Shown here: in pieces, positions 18,621-26,686 of the stretch
How the letters are laid out: each line of letters starts with the position of its first letter
Position numbering within the stretch: the first letter of the stretch is position 1
Assembly (NCBI GenBank): GCA_014656015.1
Contig: BNBP01000054.1
Span: forward strand, 1-48,140
DNA: 48,140 nt
Direction: 5' to 3'
DNA from: Streptomyces griseoaurantiacus
Lineage (GTDB): Bacteria > Actinomycetota > Actinomycetes > Streptomycetales > Streptomycetaceae
The notes under the pieces: model-generated
What the model was told of the DNA's origin: nothing
Seen by the model: the letters and a program-made list of their open reading frames with translations, nothing else
Database searches by the model: none
Program-made: the position numbers and the translations under genes

Positions 18621-18644
18621 GCCCGCGTTCAGTACCGCGCGGGC
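18621..18644 (-). terminator. Possible terminator at the distal end of the biosynthetic operon
   Basis: A stem GCCCGCG/CGCGGGC (18621-18627, 18638-18644) with a 10-base loop lies in the 247-bp non-coding gap between the last gene of the cluster (stop at 18773) and the protease start. No gene is visible in the gap. Confidence 0.4.
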
Positions 18645-18772
18645 CGGGTGGGGCAGGTGCGCGGCGGACGGGGCCGGGGGCGGCCGGGCGGGAGGCTGGG
18701 CTCCCCGCCGTCGGCGGCCGGGCGCCCGAGCCCGCTTCCCGCTTCCGCGTTCGCCGTCCGCTTCCGCCTCCC

Positions 18773-19831
18773 TCAGCCGAAGGGGCCGGCCAGATCCCTC
18801 AGCCGCCCCACCGCGTCCACCCGGGCGGCATGGGTGGTGGCCGTGGGGACGACGCTCAGTGTGGTGACGCCGGCCTCGCGGAACGCGGCCACCCGCTTGC
18901 GCACCACGTCCTCGGTGCCCACCAGGGAGACCGCCCGCGCCAGTTCCTCCGGGACGGCCTCGGCGGCCTCCTGCCGGCGTCCGGCGAGATACAGCTCCTG
19001 CACGCGCCCGGCCTCCTCCGGGTATCCGAAGCGGCACATGAGGTCGTGGTAGAAGTTGCGGCGGCGGGCGCCCATGCCGCCCGCGTACAGGGCCATGTCG
19101 GCGCGGACCGCCGCCAGGGCACGCGACTCCTCGGCCGCGCCGATCGCCAGGTGCACCGGGGCGACGACGTCGAGCGCGCCCAGCGCGGGAGCGCGCCGCG
19201 CGGCGCCCTCGGCCAGCGCCCCGCCCCACACCTGCCCGGCCCGCTCGGGGTGGAACCAGATCGGCTCCCAGCCCTCGGCGATCTCGGCGGCCAGGGCGAC
19301 GCTGCGCGGCCCCATCGCGGCCAGCACGATCGGGATCCGGTCGCGCTCGGGCCGGTTGATCAGCTTCAGCGGCTTGCCCAGCCCCGTTCCGCCGTCCTCG
19401 GCGGTCAGCGGGATGCGATAGTGCCGGTCCCGGTACGTCAACGGCTCGCGCCGCCACACGGTCCGGCAGATGCCGACCACCGCGCGGGTCCGGGCCAGCG
19501 GCGCGTCGGCCGGCACCCCGTGGAAACCCTCGACCACCTGCGGTCCCGACACACCCAGCCCGAGCACGAACCGGCCGCCGGACACGTGGTCGAGGCCGGC
19601 CGCCGTCATCGCCAGCAGCGCGGGCGTGCGGGTGGGCAGCGGCAGGACGCCGGAGGCGAGCTCCACGCGTGCGGTGACCGCCGCCAGATACCCCAACTGA
19701 CTGACCGCGTCCCAGCCGTAGGCCTCCCGGACGGTGACCCGGTCCAGCCCGGCCCGCTCGTAGTCGACCAGCCGGGCCGCCGTCTCCCGGAAGCCGCTCC
19801 CCGCGTACGGCAGTGCCATCGCGATCCGCAT
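18773..19831 (-). CDS. Luciferase-like (LLM) F420/FMN-dependent oxidoreductase, last gene of the polyene operon
   Basis: A 352-residue TIM-barrel oxidoreductase of the bacterial luciferase superfamily. Diagnostic elements are VELASGVLPLPTRTPALLAM, DHVSGGRFVLGLGVSG and IPIVLAAMGPRSVALAAEIAEGW; the pattern looks closer to F420-dependent reductases (mer/Fgd-like) than to oxygenases, but cofactor choice is not certain. It ends the long leftward operon, 66 bp after the ketoreductase gene, so an oxidation or reduction on the polyene chain or core is likely. The specific step is unknown. Confidence 0.8.
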   Translation of the reverse strand: MRIAMALPYAGSGFRETAARLVDYERAGLDRVTVREAYGWDAVSQLGYLAAVTARVELASGVLPLPTRTPALLAMTAAGLDHVSGGRFVLGLGVSGPQVVEGFHGVPADAPLARTRAVVGICRTVWRREPLTYRDRHYRIPLTAEDGGTGLGKPLKLINRPERDRIPIVLAAMGPRSVALAAEIAEGWEPIWFHPERAGQVWGGALAEGAARRAPALGALDVVAPVHLAIGAAEESRALAAVRADMALYAGGMGARRRNFYHDLMCRFGYPEEAGRVQELYLAGRRQEAAEAVPEELARAVSLVGTEDVVRKRVAAFREAGVTTLSVVPTATTHAARVDAVGRLRDLAGPFG

Positions 19832-19897
19832 CAGTGCTCCCCTCCCGGCCCGCCGGCCCGCTCCGTGTCCGCCGCGCGCCGCGCGTCGCCGACCACG

Positions 19898-20602
19898 TCA
19901 GTGCCCCATGCCCAGGCCGCCGTCGACGGGCAGCACGGCCCCGGTGATGTACCCGGCCTCCTCCGAGGCGAGCCAGCGCACCGGCCCCGCCACGTCCTCG
20001 GGCTCGGCGTGCCGCCCGAGCGGCACCCCGGCGAGCATCTGCTCCTTGCGGGCGGCGGAGACGGTCTCGGCCATGTCCGTCAGGACCAGCCCCGGGGCGA
20101 CCACGTTCACGGTGATCCCGCGCCCGCCCAGCTCCCGGGCCAGCGACCTCGCCATGCCCACCATGCCCGCCTTGCTCGCCGCGTAGTTGGCCTGGCCGAC
20201 GGCACCGGACAGCCCGGACACCGAGGACATCAGCACGATCCGGCCGCGCCGCATCCGCAGCATGCCGGGCACCGCACGCCGCACCACCCGGTAGGCGCCG
20301 GCGAGGTTGGTGTCCAGCACCCGGGCGAACCGCTCCTCCGGCATCCGCAGCAGCAGCGCGTCGTCGGTGATGCCGGCGTTGGACACCAGCACCTCCACCG
20401 GGCCGTGGGCGGCCTCGGCCTCCGCGAACGCGGCGTCCACCTGGGCGGCGTCGGTGACGTCGCACTTGACGCCCAGCATCCCGGGGGGCGCCCCGGAACC
20501 CCGGTGGGTGACCGCCACCCGGTCGCCCTGGCGGGCGAACGCCTGGGCGACGGCGCGGCCGATGCCGCGGTTGCCTCCCGTGACCAGCACGGATCGTGCC
20601 AT
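19898..20602 (-). CDS. 3-oxoacyl-ACP reductase (FabG-like ketoreductase of type II PKS)
   Basis: A 234-residue SDR with the full FabG pattern: TGGNRGIG (8-15), SNAGITDD, SSVSGLSGAVGQANYAASK with catalytic Tyr140 and Lys144, and C-terminal ITGAVLPVDGGLGMGH. It would reduce each 3-oxoacyl-ACP on the growing chain with NADPH, the step before dehydration to a conjugated double bond. It directly follows the two dehydratase genes (16-bp gap), and GGAGG precedes the ATG. FabG homologues of this kind supply KR activity in type II polyene synthases. Confidence 0.9.
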   Translation of the reverse strand: MARSVLVTGGNRGIGRAVAQAFARQGDRVAVTHRGSGAPPGMLGVKCDVTDAAQVDAAFAEAEAAHGPVEVLVSNAGITDDALLLRMPEERFARVLDTNLAGAYRVVRRAVPGMLRMRRGRIVLMSSVSGLSGAVGQANYAASKAGMVGMARSLARELGGRGITVNVVAPGLVLTDMAETVSAARKEQMLAGVPLGRHAEPEDVAGPVRWLASEEAGYITGAVLPVDGGLGMGH

Positions 20603-20618
20603 CGTCGAGCCTCCTCGA

Positions 20619-21077
20619 TCAGTGGGGCGGAGCGGGGACCGCACCGGTGTCCCGCAGGCGTACGACCGCTTCGCCGCGCACGGTCACGGGGCCGTCCTCC
20701 AGCCGTACGGTGAGGTCGAGCCGTGCCGTGCGGGGCCCGTCGCTCCCGTCGGCGGGCGGATCGACGGAGACGACCCGGGCGGTGCAGCGCGGCCTGGCGT
20801 GCACCGGGGTCGGCGCGCGGAAGGTCACCCGGAAGGACACCAGGTCCTCCACGGGCACCCGGGCGGTGAGCATCCGGCCCAGGAACGCCATCGAGAGCAT
20901 GCCGTGGGCGATGACGTCCTCGAGCCCGGCGGCCACCGCCGCGTCCGAGTCGATGTGGATCGGGTTGTGGTCGCCCGAGGCCCCGGCGTACAGGGCGAGC
21001 ATCGCCCGGGTCACGGGCGGTGGCACCAGCTCGGGCAGTTCGGTGCCGACGGCGAGGCCGGCCGGGTCCACCCTCAC
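20619..21077 (-). CDS. MaoC-like 3-hydroxyacyl-ACP dehydratase, catalytic subunit (HadB-like)
   Basis: A 152-residue single hotdog domain with the hydratase-2 motif YAGASGDHNPIHID: the catalytic Asp36 and His41 are present. Such proteins remove water from (R)-3-hydroxyacyl thioesters. Its ATG overlaps the stop of the neighbouring hotdog gene (ATGA), which lacks these residues. The pair therefore looks like the HadA-HadB heterodimer of mycobacterial FAS-II, here presumably acting as DH of the polyene synthase. Confidence 0.87.
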   Translation of the reverse strand: MRVDPAGLAVGTELPELVPPPVTRAMLALYAGASGDHNPIHIDSDAAVAAGLEDVIAHGMLSMAFLGRMLTARVPVEDLVSFRVTFRAPTPVHARPRCTARVVSVDPPADGSDGPRTARLDLTVRLEDGPVTVRGEAVVRLRDTGAVPAPPH

Positions 21078-21550
21078 GGGGCAGCCCCCGTACTCCGCGC
21101 ATCCCGCGCGGCGGGGTCCTCGCGGACCGCGAGGACCTGGCGGAGGTCGGCCACCGGGGTGCCGTCCCGCCGGGTGACGGCCGTCTCCGTGGCGAGGAGC
21201 TGCAGACGTGCTCCCCGGTGGGCGCGGACGGACACCAGGACCGGCGCGAAGGTGAGCCGGTCACCGGCGTGCGCCGTCGAGTGGTAGACGAAGCCCTGCT
21301 CGATGTGGAGGACCCGCGCCATCTCGACTCCCATCGCGGCGAGTGTGCCCTGCGAATGCTCCAGTTCCAGGCCGAACAGGAAGGTGGGCGGGACGGGCAG
21401 GTCCGGATGGCCGGCCGCACGCGCCGCGTCGACGTCGTGGAAGACGGCCTCGTCCAGACCCACCGCGGCGGCGAAGGATCGCAACCGGCCGCGCTCGACC
21501 TCGGCGTCGAAGCGCGGATGGCGGGTGCCCGCGTACGAGGGGTCGATCAC
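21074..21550 (-). CDS. MaoC-like dehydratase partner subunit (HadA-like, non-catalytic)
   Basis: A 158-residue hotdog protein of the N-terminal MaoC/FAS1 dehydratase type, reading PDLPVPPTFLFGLELEH and HIEQGFVYHSTAHAGDRLTF. It has no D-x4-H hydratase motif, so it probably supplies the substrate channel and structural half of a heterodimer with the product of the next gene. It starts at a GTG whose bases overlap the stop of the AMP-ligase gene (GTGA), and its stop overlaps the next start, so all three are translationally coupled. Confidence 0.85.
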   Translation of the reverse strand: MIDPSYAGTRHPRFDAEVERGRLRSFAAAVGLDEAVFHDVDAARAAGHPDLPVPPTFLFGLELEHSQGTLAAMGVEMARVLHIEQGFVYHSTAHAGDRLTFAPVLVSVRAHRGARLQLLATETAVTRRDGTPVADLRQVLAVREDPAARDARSTGAAP

Positions 21551-22965
21551 CGGATGATCACCTGCCGTTCCCGCTCCCGGCTCGCGTGCAGCAGCTCGCG
21601 GTTGCGGACCGTCTTCCCGTTCGCGGTACGCGGCAGCTTCCGCACGAAGTGCAGCGCCTTGGGCAGCTTGTGCGGGCTCAGCCGCTCTCGGCACCAGGCC
21701 AGCAACTCACCCTTGGCCAGCGTCGGTTCGGCGACGAGATGGGCCTCGATCGCCTCGCCGTACACCACCACCGCGTCCGTCACCGACGGATGTGCCAGCA
21801 CCACCGACTCGACCTCGGTGAGGTCGACGTTGAGGCCGCCGATCATCACCGTCGAGTCGTTCCGGCCGAGGATCTCCAGGACCCCGTCCTCCGGCCGGAC
21901 CCGGCAGCGGTCGTGGGTGTCGAGCCAGCCGTCCGCGTAGCGCCCGGACCGGTCCGCGTGCAGATACGGGTCCTCGGGGAGCCGCACCCGCAGGGTGCCG
22001 TCCGCCACCTCGGTCCGCATGCCGGGGGCGGGGGTGCCCACGGCCGGCGGCGCGGCCCGGCCGGTCAGGTCGGTGGCGATGATGCCCGCCTCCGTCATGC
22101 CGTAGGCCTGCCCGATCCGTACACCGAAGGCCTCCTCGAAGCGCGTGAAGACCTCGGGCCGCAGCGGTTCCCCGCCGGACACCGCGAGCCGCAGGGACGG
22201 CAGGCCGCCGGGGCGGCCGACCCGGCTCAGCAGGTCGAAGTGGACCGGCACCCCGAACAGCGCGTGGATCTCCCGCTCCGCGAGCAGCCGCAGCAGCTCG
22301 CGCGGCTGGGTGCTGCCGCTGAAGTGCAGCGAGACGCCGGTCCGCAGGCTGTGCAGCACGCCCCCGATGAGCCCGAAGGAGTACGCCATCGAGCTGAGCA
22401 GGAGCAGGCGTTCACCGCGCCGGGGCATGTCGGGCAGCCGGGCGAAACGCTCCAGTTCGTCGAGCAGCGACCGCCCGGTGCGCCCGATGACCTTGGGCAG
22501 GCCGGTGGAGCCCGAGCTGAACTGCACCAGGCGGTGGGCACTCTGCGCGGGCCGGCCCGAGCGGCGGGGCAGGACCACGATCTCGCACTCCTCGCGGAAC
22601 GGCGCCGACAGCGGCACCGGTCCCTCGACGGCGAGGTGGAACTGCGGTTCGCACAGGTCCAGCAGCCGGGTGGTCTCCGCGGGGGTGAGCCGGGGGTCCA
22701 TCAGCATCACCTGGGCGCCCGCCGACCAGGCGGCGAACACCGTCCACAGCAGGGTGAAGCTGGGCAGGAGCTGGACGGCGACGGTGCTGTCGGGGCCGAT
22801 GCCGTGGGCCGCCAGGACCTCCCGCGTGCGGGCCGTCTCCTTCCGCATCCGGCCGAAGGACATCGCCCGTCCGGCATGCCCCCAGACCTCCTCGTCCAGG
22901 TCGTCGCCGGTGAGCGCCGTGTCGAGCCATCGCCCGAAGTCCGGGGCGGCCGAGTCCACAGCCAT
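21547..22965 (-). CDS. AMP-dependent ligase, probable 3,4-AHBA-activating enzyme (AsuA3-like role)
   Basis: A 472-residue ANL-superfamily adenylating enzyme, slightly short for the family. Motifs seen: the ATP loop FSSGSTGLPKV, AYGMTEAG, WLDTHDRC and LEILGRNDST, and the C-terminal lysine in PRTANGKTVRN. It lies immediately after the GriH-like synthase gene in the same operon, so the simplest role is activation of 3,4-aminohydroxybenzoate and transfer to an ACP to start the lower chain, as proposed for the AsuA3 enzyme of asukamycin biosynthesis. Activation of another starter acid is the alternative. An AAGGA site precedes the ATG. Confidence 0.8.
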   Translation of the reverse strand: MAVDSAAPDFGRWLDTALTGDDLDEEVWGHAGRAMSFGRMRKETARTREVLAAHGIGPDSTVAVQLLPSFTLLWTVFAAWSAGAQVMLMDPRLTPAETTRLLDLCEPQFHLAVEGPVPLSAPFREECEIVVLPRRSGRPAQSAHRLVQFSSGSTGLPKVIGRTGRSLLDELERFARLPDMPRRGERLLLLSSMAYSFGLIGGVLHSLRTGVSLHFSGSTQPRELLRLLAEREIHALFGVPVHFDLLSRVGRPGGLPSLRLAVSGGEPLRPEVFTRFEEAFGVRIGQAYGMTEAGIIATDLTGRAAPPAVGTPAPGMRTEVADGTLRVRLPEDPYLHADRSGRYADGWLDTHDRCRVRPEDGVLEILGRNDSTVMIGGLNVDLTEVESVVLAHPSVTDAVVVYGEAIEAHLVAEPTLAKGELLAWCRERLSPHKLPKALHFVRKLPRTANGKTVRNRELLHASRERERQVIIR

Positions 22966-23080
22966 CGCATCCTTTCCTTCCGTGTGCGCGAAGTGCGCGA
23001 GCGCGCGTGTGCCGGGCGCGGGGCCGGGCCGGGCCGGCGGAGACGGGGCGGACCCGTCTCCGCCGCGACCGTTCTCCGGG

Positions 23081-24198
23081 CTACTTCTCGATGCAGAACT
23101 CGCCGACCGGCCAGCCCACATGGCGCTTGTCGTCGGCCAGGTAGCCGAGGAGCTGGTCCCCGGCCTTCAGTTCGGTGACGTTCAGGACGGCGGCCCCCGG
23201 GCCCAGCACCCGTACGTGCCAGTCGTCCTGGACGGTGAGGCTGACCTCCGTACCGGACTCCGACACCGCCCGGATGGTCAGCATGGGGCGGGACTCCAGC
23301 TTGACCCGGCCCACCACGATCCGGCGGGTCTTGCCCTCCGTGGTGACACCGAGCACCGTGCTGCCCGCCTGGAGCTCGCTGAGGTAGTTGGTGCGGTTGT
23401 CCTCGCCCAGGACGTAGGAGTGCAGGGCGCCGGCGTTGACCCGGAAGGGACGCGTGGGCATGTACGGCAGCGGGTGGGTCTCGCTGACGCACAGGACGAA
23501 CCCGTGCGCGTACGAGCCGACGAGGATGCCCTCGTCCTGCCCGAAGTGCGAGCAGGTGTCGACGCACACCCGGTCGCCCAGGCCGTTGTGCTCGATGGAC
23601 CGCACGGTGAGGGTGGTGAGCGACAGATCGGGGCTGCTGCCGCGGAGCAGCCCGGTCAGACCGAACACGTCATTGGCGTCCTTGGGCGCCAGGAGCAGCC
23701 CGTCGGAGCCCTTCTCCAGGACGTCGACGACGATGCCCGCCTCCTCCAGGTCGCCGGCCTCGCAGATGAGCCGGCCCGGGCTGTGGTCGGCGGCGGCGAT
23801 CACGATCTCCAGCGGGATCTTGGTCGGGTCGCGGAACTTCACGAGCGTGTTGGGCAGCGCCCGGGCCGCCTCGCAGGCGACCTTGAGGGTGGCGTCGTCG
23901 ACGACCTCCACGAACGCGGCCGTGCGGGCCGGGGCGCTCTCGCTCTCCAGCTTGAGCTTGTCGAGCTCGGCGGCGGTGCCGACCCGGGTCAGCACGATGT
24001 CGGCGACGTCGGCGGCCTCGGCGGGCAGCGGGTCGCCGGGCGCGGGGAGCAGGACCTTGGTGACGGTGGGCGGCAGGGTGCGCAGAACCTCGAGCCGGTC
24101 GTCGAGCACTCCTTCGAGGCGGGCGTGGACGGCGGCGTCGACCACGCCGGCACGCAGGTCGTCGTGGGTGGAACGCAGGTCGATCCAGGCGAACTTCA
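23081..24198 (-). CDS. 3-amino-4-hydroxybenzoate synthase (GriH-like, DHQ synthase II family)
   Basis: A protein of 372 residues (start GTG at 24199) of the archaeal-type 3-dehydroquinate synthase II family. Recognisable blocks are KFAWIDLRST at the start, PNTLVKFRDPTKIPLEIVIAA, GSDGLLLAPKDANDV, DRVCVDTCSHFGQDEGILVGS and FRVNAGALHSYVLG. In Streptomyces griseus, GriH of this family turns the C7N aldol product made by GriI into 3-amino-4-hydroxybenzoate without the shikimate pathway. A GriI homologue heads the same operon (32852-33652), so both steps are covered and this is very unlikely to be a primary-metabolism enzyme. GGAAGG precedes the start. Confidence 0.92.
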
Positions 24199-24255
24199 CG
24201 GGAGAACCTTCCGGTGGTGGTGTGAAGCGGAGCTGAAAACTGAAAGCCGAGAAAT

Positions 24256-24297
24256 GGGAGTCGGGAGTCGGGAGTCGGGAGTCGGGAGTCGGGAGTT
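24256..24297. repeat. Heptanucleotide tandem repeat (GGGAGTC)n
   Basis: Five exact head-to-tail copies of GGGAGTC (24256-24290) plus a sixth ending GGGAGTT. It lies in the 110-bp gap between the 3-hydroxyacyl-CoA dehydrogenase and the GriH-like gene, hence within the operon mRNA and about 60-100 bases ahead of the GriH-like start. Confidence 0.92.
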
Positions 24298-24309
24298 GGG
24301 GGATCGGGG

Positions 24310-25203
24310 TCAGGGGCGGGTGGGTGCGGGGGTGGTGTCGTCGTAGACGTGGAAGCCGCGCCCGGTCTTGCGGCCGTGCCGGCCCTCCGCGACCAGCCGG
24401 TCCAGCAGACCGGGGGTGGCGAAGACCGGGTGGGTGTACTCCTTGGCCAGCCCGGCGGCGACCTCGCGCAGCACGTCGAGCCCGGCCTGGTCGGCGGTGG
24501 CCAGCGGTCCCATCGCGTGCCCGAAGGCGAGACGGCAGGCACGGTCCACGTCCTCGGCCCGGCAGATGCCCGTCTCCACCAGGCGGACCGCCTCCAGGAC
24601 GAAGGCGATGATCAGACGGGTGGTGACGAAACCGGGCAGGTCCTTCTCCACCACCACGCAGCTCTTGCCGATCCCCTCGGCGAAGGAGCGCGCCGCGGCG
24701 ACGGTGGCGTCGGTGGTCTCCCGGCCCCGCACGATCTCGCACAGCTCCATGCGCGGCACGGGTGAGAAGAAGTGCGTGCCCACGACGGAGCCCGGCCGGC
24801 CGGTGGCCGCGGCGATCTCGGTGACGGGAATGCCGGAGGTGTTGGTGGCCAGCAGGGCGCCCGGCGGGCAGAGCCGGTCCAGCTCGGCGAAGACGCGCCG
24901 CTTCAGGTCGACGTCCTCGGCGACCGACTCCACGGCGACCGCGCAGCCGGCGACGTCCCCCAGGTCCGTCGTGGTGCGGATCCGGGCGAGCGTCGTGCCC
25001 GGATCCTCCGCCCGCGCGCCCCCGCCGCGCGCGGCCGCCCGTTCCAGGGAGGCGCCGATGCCGGCGAGGGCCCGGCGCAGGGTGGCCTCCCGCCGGCTGT
25101 GGAGCACCACCTCGTGTCCCGCGGCGGCGGCGACCTGGGCCAGCCCCGCGCCCATGACGCCCGCCCCCACCACGGCGACGGGTGTGCTGCTGTCGATCGT
25201 CAT
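24310..25203 (-). CDS. 3-hydroxyacyl-CoA (3-hydroxybutyryl-CoA) dehydrogenase
   Basis: A 297-residue enzyme with the N-terminal NAD fold VVGAGVMGAGLAQVAA (about 10-25) and the C-terminal helical domain of the family: TSGIPVTEIAAATGRP, GTHFFSPVPRMELCEIVRG with the catalytic His, and FAHAMGPL-like FGHAMGPLATADQAGLDVL. It interconverts acetoacetyl-CoA and (S)-3-hydroxybutyryl-CoA. Inside a type II polyene operon it may supply a C4 starter or extender precursor; a direct role on ACP-bound chains is less likely, since FabG and the MaoC pair fill that. GGAGG precedes the ATG. Confidence 0.88.
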   Translation of the reverse strand: MTIDSSTPVAVVGAGVMGAGLAQVAAAAGHEVVLHSRREATLRRALAGIGASLERAAARGGGARAEDPGTTLARIRTTTDLGDVAGCAVAVESVAEDVDLKRRVFAELDRLCPPGALLATNTSGIPVTEIAAATGRPGSVVGTHFFSPVPRMELCEIVRGRETTDATVAAARSFAEGIGKSCVVVEKDLPGFVTTRLIIAFVLEAVRLVETGICRAEDVDRACRLAFGHAMGPLATADQAGLDVLREVAAGLAKEYTHPVFATPGLLDRLVAEGRHGRKTGRGFHVYDDTTPAPTRP

Positions 25204-25235
25204 CAGACGTCCTCCGTCGTTGTCCGGTGCGGGAG

Positions 25236-26102
25236 TCAGGCGCCCTGCGCGGCCGTGGGCCGCGGCGCCGACCCGGCGGCCTCGCGTTCCTCCCGCATCC
25301 GCTCCCAGATGCGCAGGCCCCGCTCGGCGAGACCCCGGTGACCGCGGAAGATGCGCGCCATGATCTGCGCGCAGTCCCGCGCGTCGCGCACCTGACGGGT
25401 GGTCACCGTGCCGTGCTCGGCGATCGTGAGCACGTTGTTGACCAGGGAGACCTTGCCGCCGCGGATGCCACGCGAGCACATCAGCGTGCGGGTGGTCTCC
25501 GAGACGGTCTCCCCGTCGAGGTGGAAGGCGACCGACTCCTCGAAGTCCTCCACCGTGTGCGCCTCCGGCACGAACCGGTAGAGCGGCAGCCACTCCCGCT
25601 CGCCCCGGCGCTGGACCACGTACCAGCCGTCCTCGGCCCGCACGCGGTACACCCAGCCGTCCTGGCGCTGCTCGCCGGGGACCAGCTCGATGGGGTCGAC
25701 GTAGACGAGGTGGGTGTAGCTGGCGTCCACCAGCCACTCCCTGCCGTCCAGCCGGACCAGCATGATCAGGTGGTCGCCGCCCTTGCTGAAGTACTCGCGG
25801 TGCGGGACCCAGATGTGCGCGGCCAGCACGGTCACGTCGAAGCCGATCTCCCGCAGGTGGTGGGAGAGCAGCCCGTTGGCCTGGAGGCAGAAGCCGCCGC
25901 CGTGCCGGGTCACGATCTTGTCGTAGACGCCCGCCCGGTCGATGACCGGACGGATGCCCTCGGGCCCCTCCAGGGCCTCGAAGGGCACCTCCAGGACGTG
26001 CTTGCGGCAGATCTCGCGCAGCACGTCGAGGGTCGGCTCCAGCGGGCCGTGATAGCCGATCCGGTCCCAGTACGGGTCCCGTGGCGGCCGGTGAGACTGC
26101 AT
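25236..26102 (-). CDS. Arylamine N-acetyltransferase homologue, probable amide-forming acyltransferase (AsuC2-like)
   Basis: A 288-residue NAT-family protein. The catalytic triad is intact: Cys72 in RHGGGFCLQANGLL, His111 in GGDHLIMLV and Asp126 in EWLVDASYTH. The cysteine loop differs from the usual RGGFCYELN. NATs transfer acyl groups to aromatic amines; in asukamycin biosynthesis a homologue (AsuC2) attaches the upper polyketide chain to the amino group of the 3,4-AHBA unit. The same job is likely here because 3,4-AHBA genes and the chain synthase flank it. It lies 6 bp after a hotdog gene and 32 bp before the dehydrogenase. Confidence 0.88.
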   Translation of the reverse strand: MQSHRPPRDPYWDRIGYHGPLEPTLDVLREICRKHVLEVPFEALEGPEGIRPVIDRAGVYDKIVTRHGGGFCLQANGLLSHHLREIGFDVTVLAAHIWVPHREYFSKGGDHLIMLVRLDGREWLVDASYTHLVYVDPIELVPGEQRQDGWVYRVRAEDGWYVVQRRGEREWLPLYRFVPEAHTVEDFEESVAFHLDGETVSETTRTLMCSRGIRGGKVSLVNNVLTIAEHGTVTTRQVRDARDCAQIMARIFRGHRGLAERGLRIWERMREEREAAGSAPRPTAAQGA

Positions 26103-26108
26103 GGCGGT

Positions 26109-26666
26109 TCAGACCTTCCTGCCGGTGGGCGCGGGGGTTTCGGTGACGGGGCCGGCCGGTCCAGGCGGGCCGGCGGGGCGGGCCGGGGGGCGCGCGGTGC
26201 GGCGCAGGGTGCAGGTGAGGCGGGCCGTGCACACCCGGCGGGCGTGCGTGTCGGTGACGTGGACCTCGTAGGTGGCGACGTCCTCGCCGCGGTGCAGGGG
26301 GGTGCAGACCCCGGTGACGCTCCCCTCCCCGGTGACCTCCTCGTGGTGCGCCAGGGACAGTTCCTGGCCCAGCACGATGCCGCCCTCCCCGAGGTCGAGC
26401 GCGGCGGCGACCGAGCCGAGCGTCTCGGCCAGGACGGCCAGGGCGGCCCCGTCGAGCCGCCCGTACCGGTCGCGGTTGCCCGCGAGGGGCAGGGTGCCGA
26501 CGAGCCGGCCGGTGCGCCACTCGGTGATCCGCACGCCGAGGGTGCTGGTGACCAGTTCGGCCGGGTCCAGCGAACCGAGCCGGATCGGCAGCCCGGGCGG
26601 CACGACCGGGGCCCCGGCACGGGTCCGCGCGGGTGTCTCCGCGACGGTCGGCTCCTGGCTCCGCAC
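26109..26666 (-). CDS. Hotdog-fold protein (PaaI-like paralogue with altered active site)
   Basis: About 185 residues; the GTG at 26666 follows a good GAGGAA site, while a GTG at 26690 overlapping the upstream stop would add eight residues. It is a hotdog protein clearly paralogous to the one at 29730: both share GTLPLAGNR/RMPLTGNR, GQELS, HH and GVCTPL in the same order. The HGG loop of the other copy (GFLHGGASAAFAQ) reads GRLDGAALAVLAE here, so the family's catalytic histidine is missing. It may bind rather than hydrolyse acyl chains. A Pro-rich tail follows the domain. Confidence 0.75.
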   Translation of the reverse strand: MRSQEPTVAETPARTRAGAPVVPPGLPIRLGSLDPAELVTSTLGVRITEWRTGRLVGTLPLAGNRDRYGRLDGAALAVLAETLGSVAAALDLGEGGIVLGQELSLAHHEEVTGEGSVTGVCTPLHRGEDVATYEVHVTDTHARRVCTARLTCTLRRTARPPARPAGPPGPAGPVTETPAPTGRKV

Positions 26667-26686
26667 GGGATTCCTCGCGCTGTTCC

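Noticed and set aside
23081..24199. Shikimate-pathway 3-dehydroquinate synthase
   Set aside because: The archaeal-type DHQ synthase II family is not the bacterial housekeeping AroB, and the GriI partner in the operon indicates 3,4-AHBA formation.
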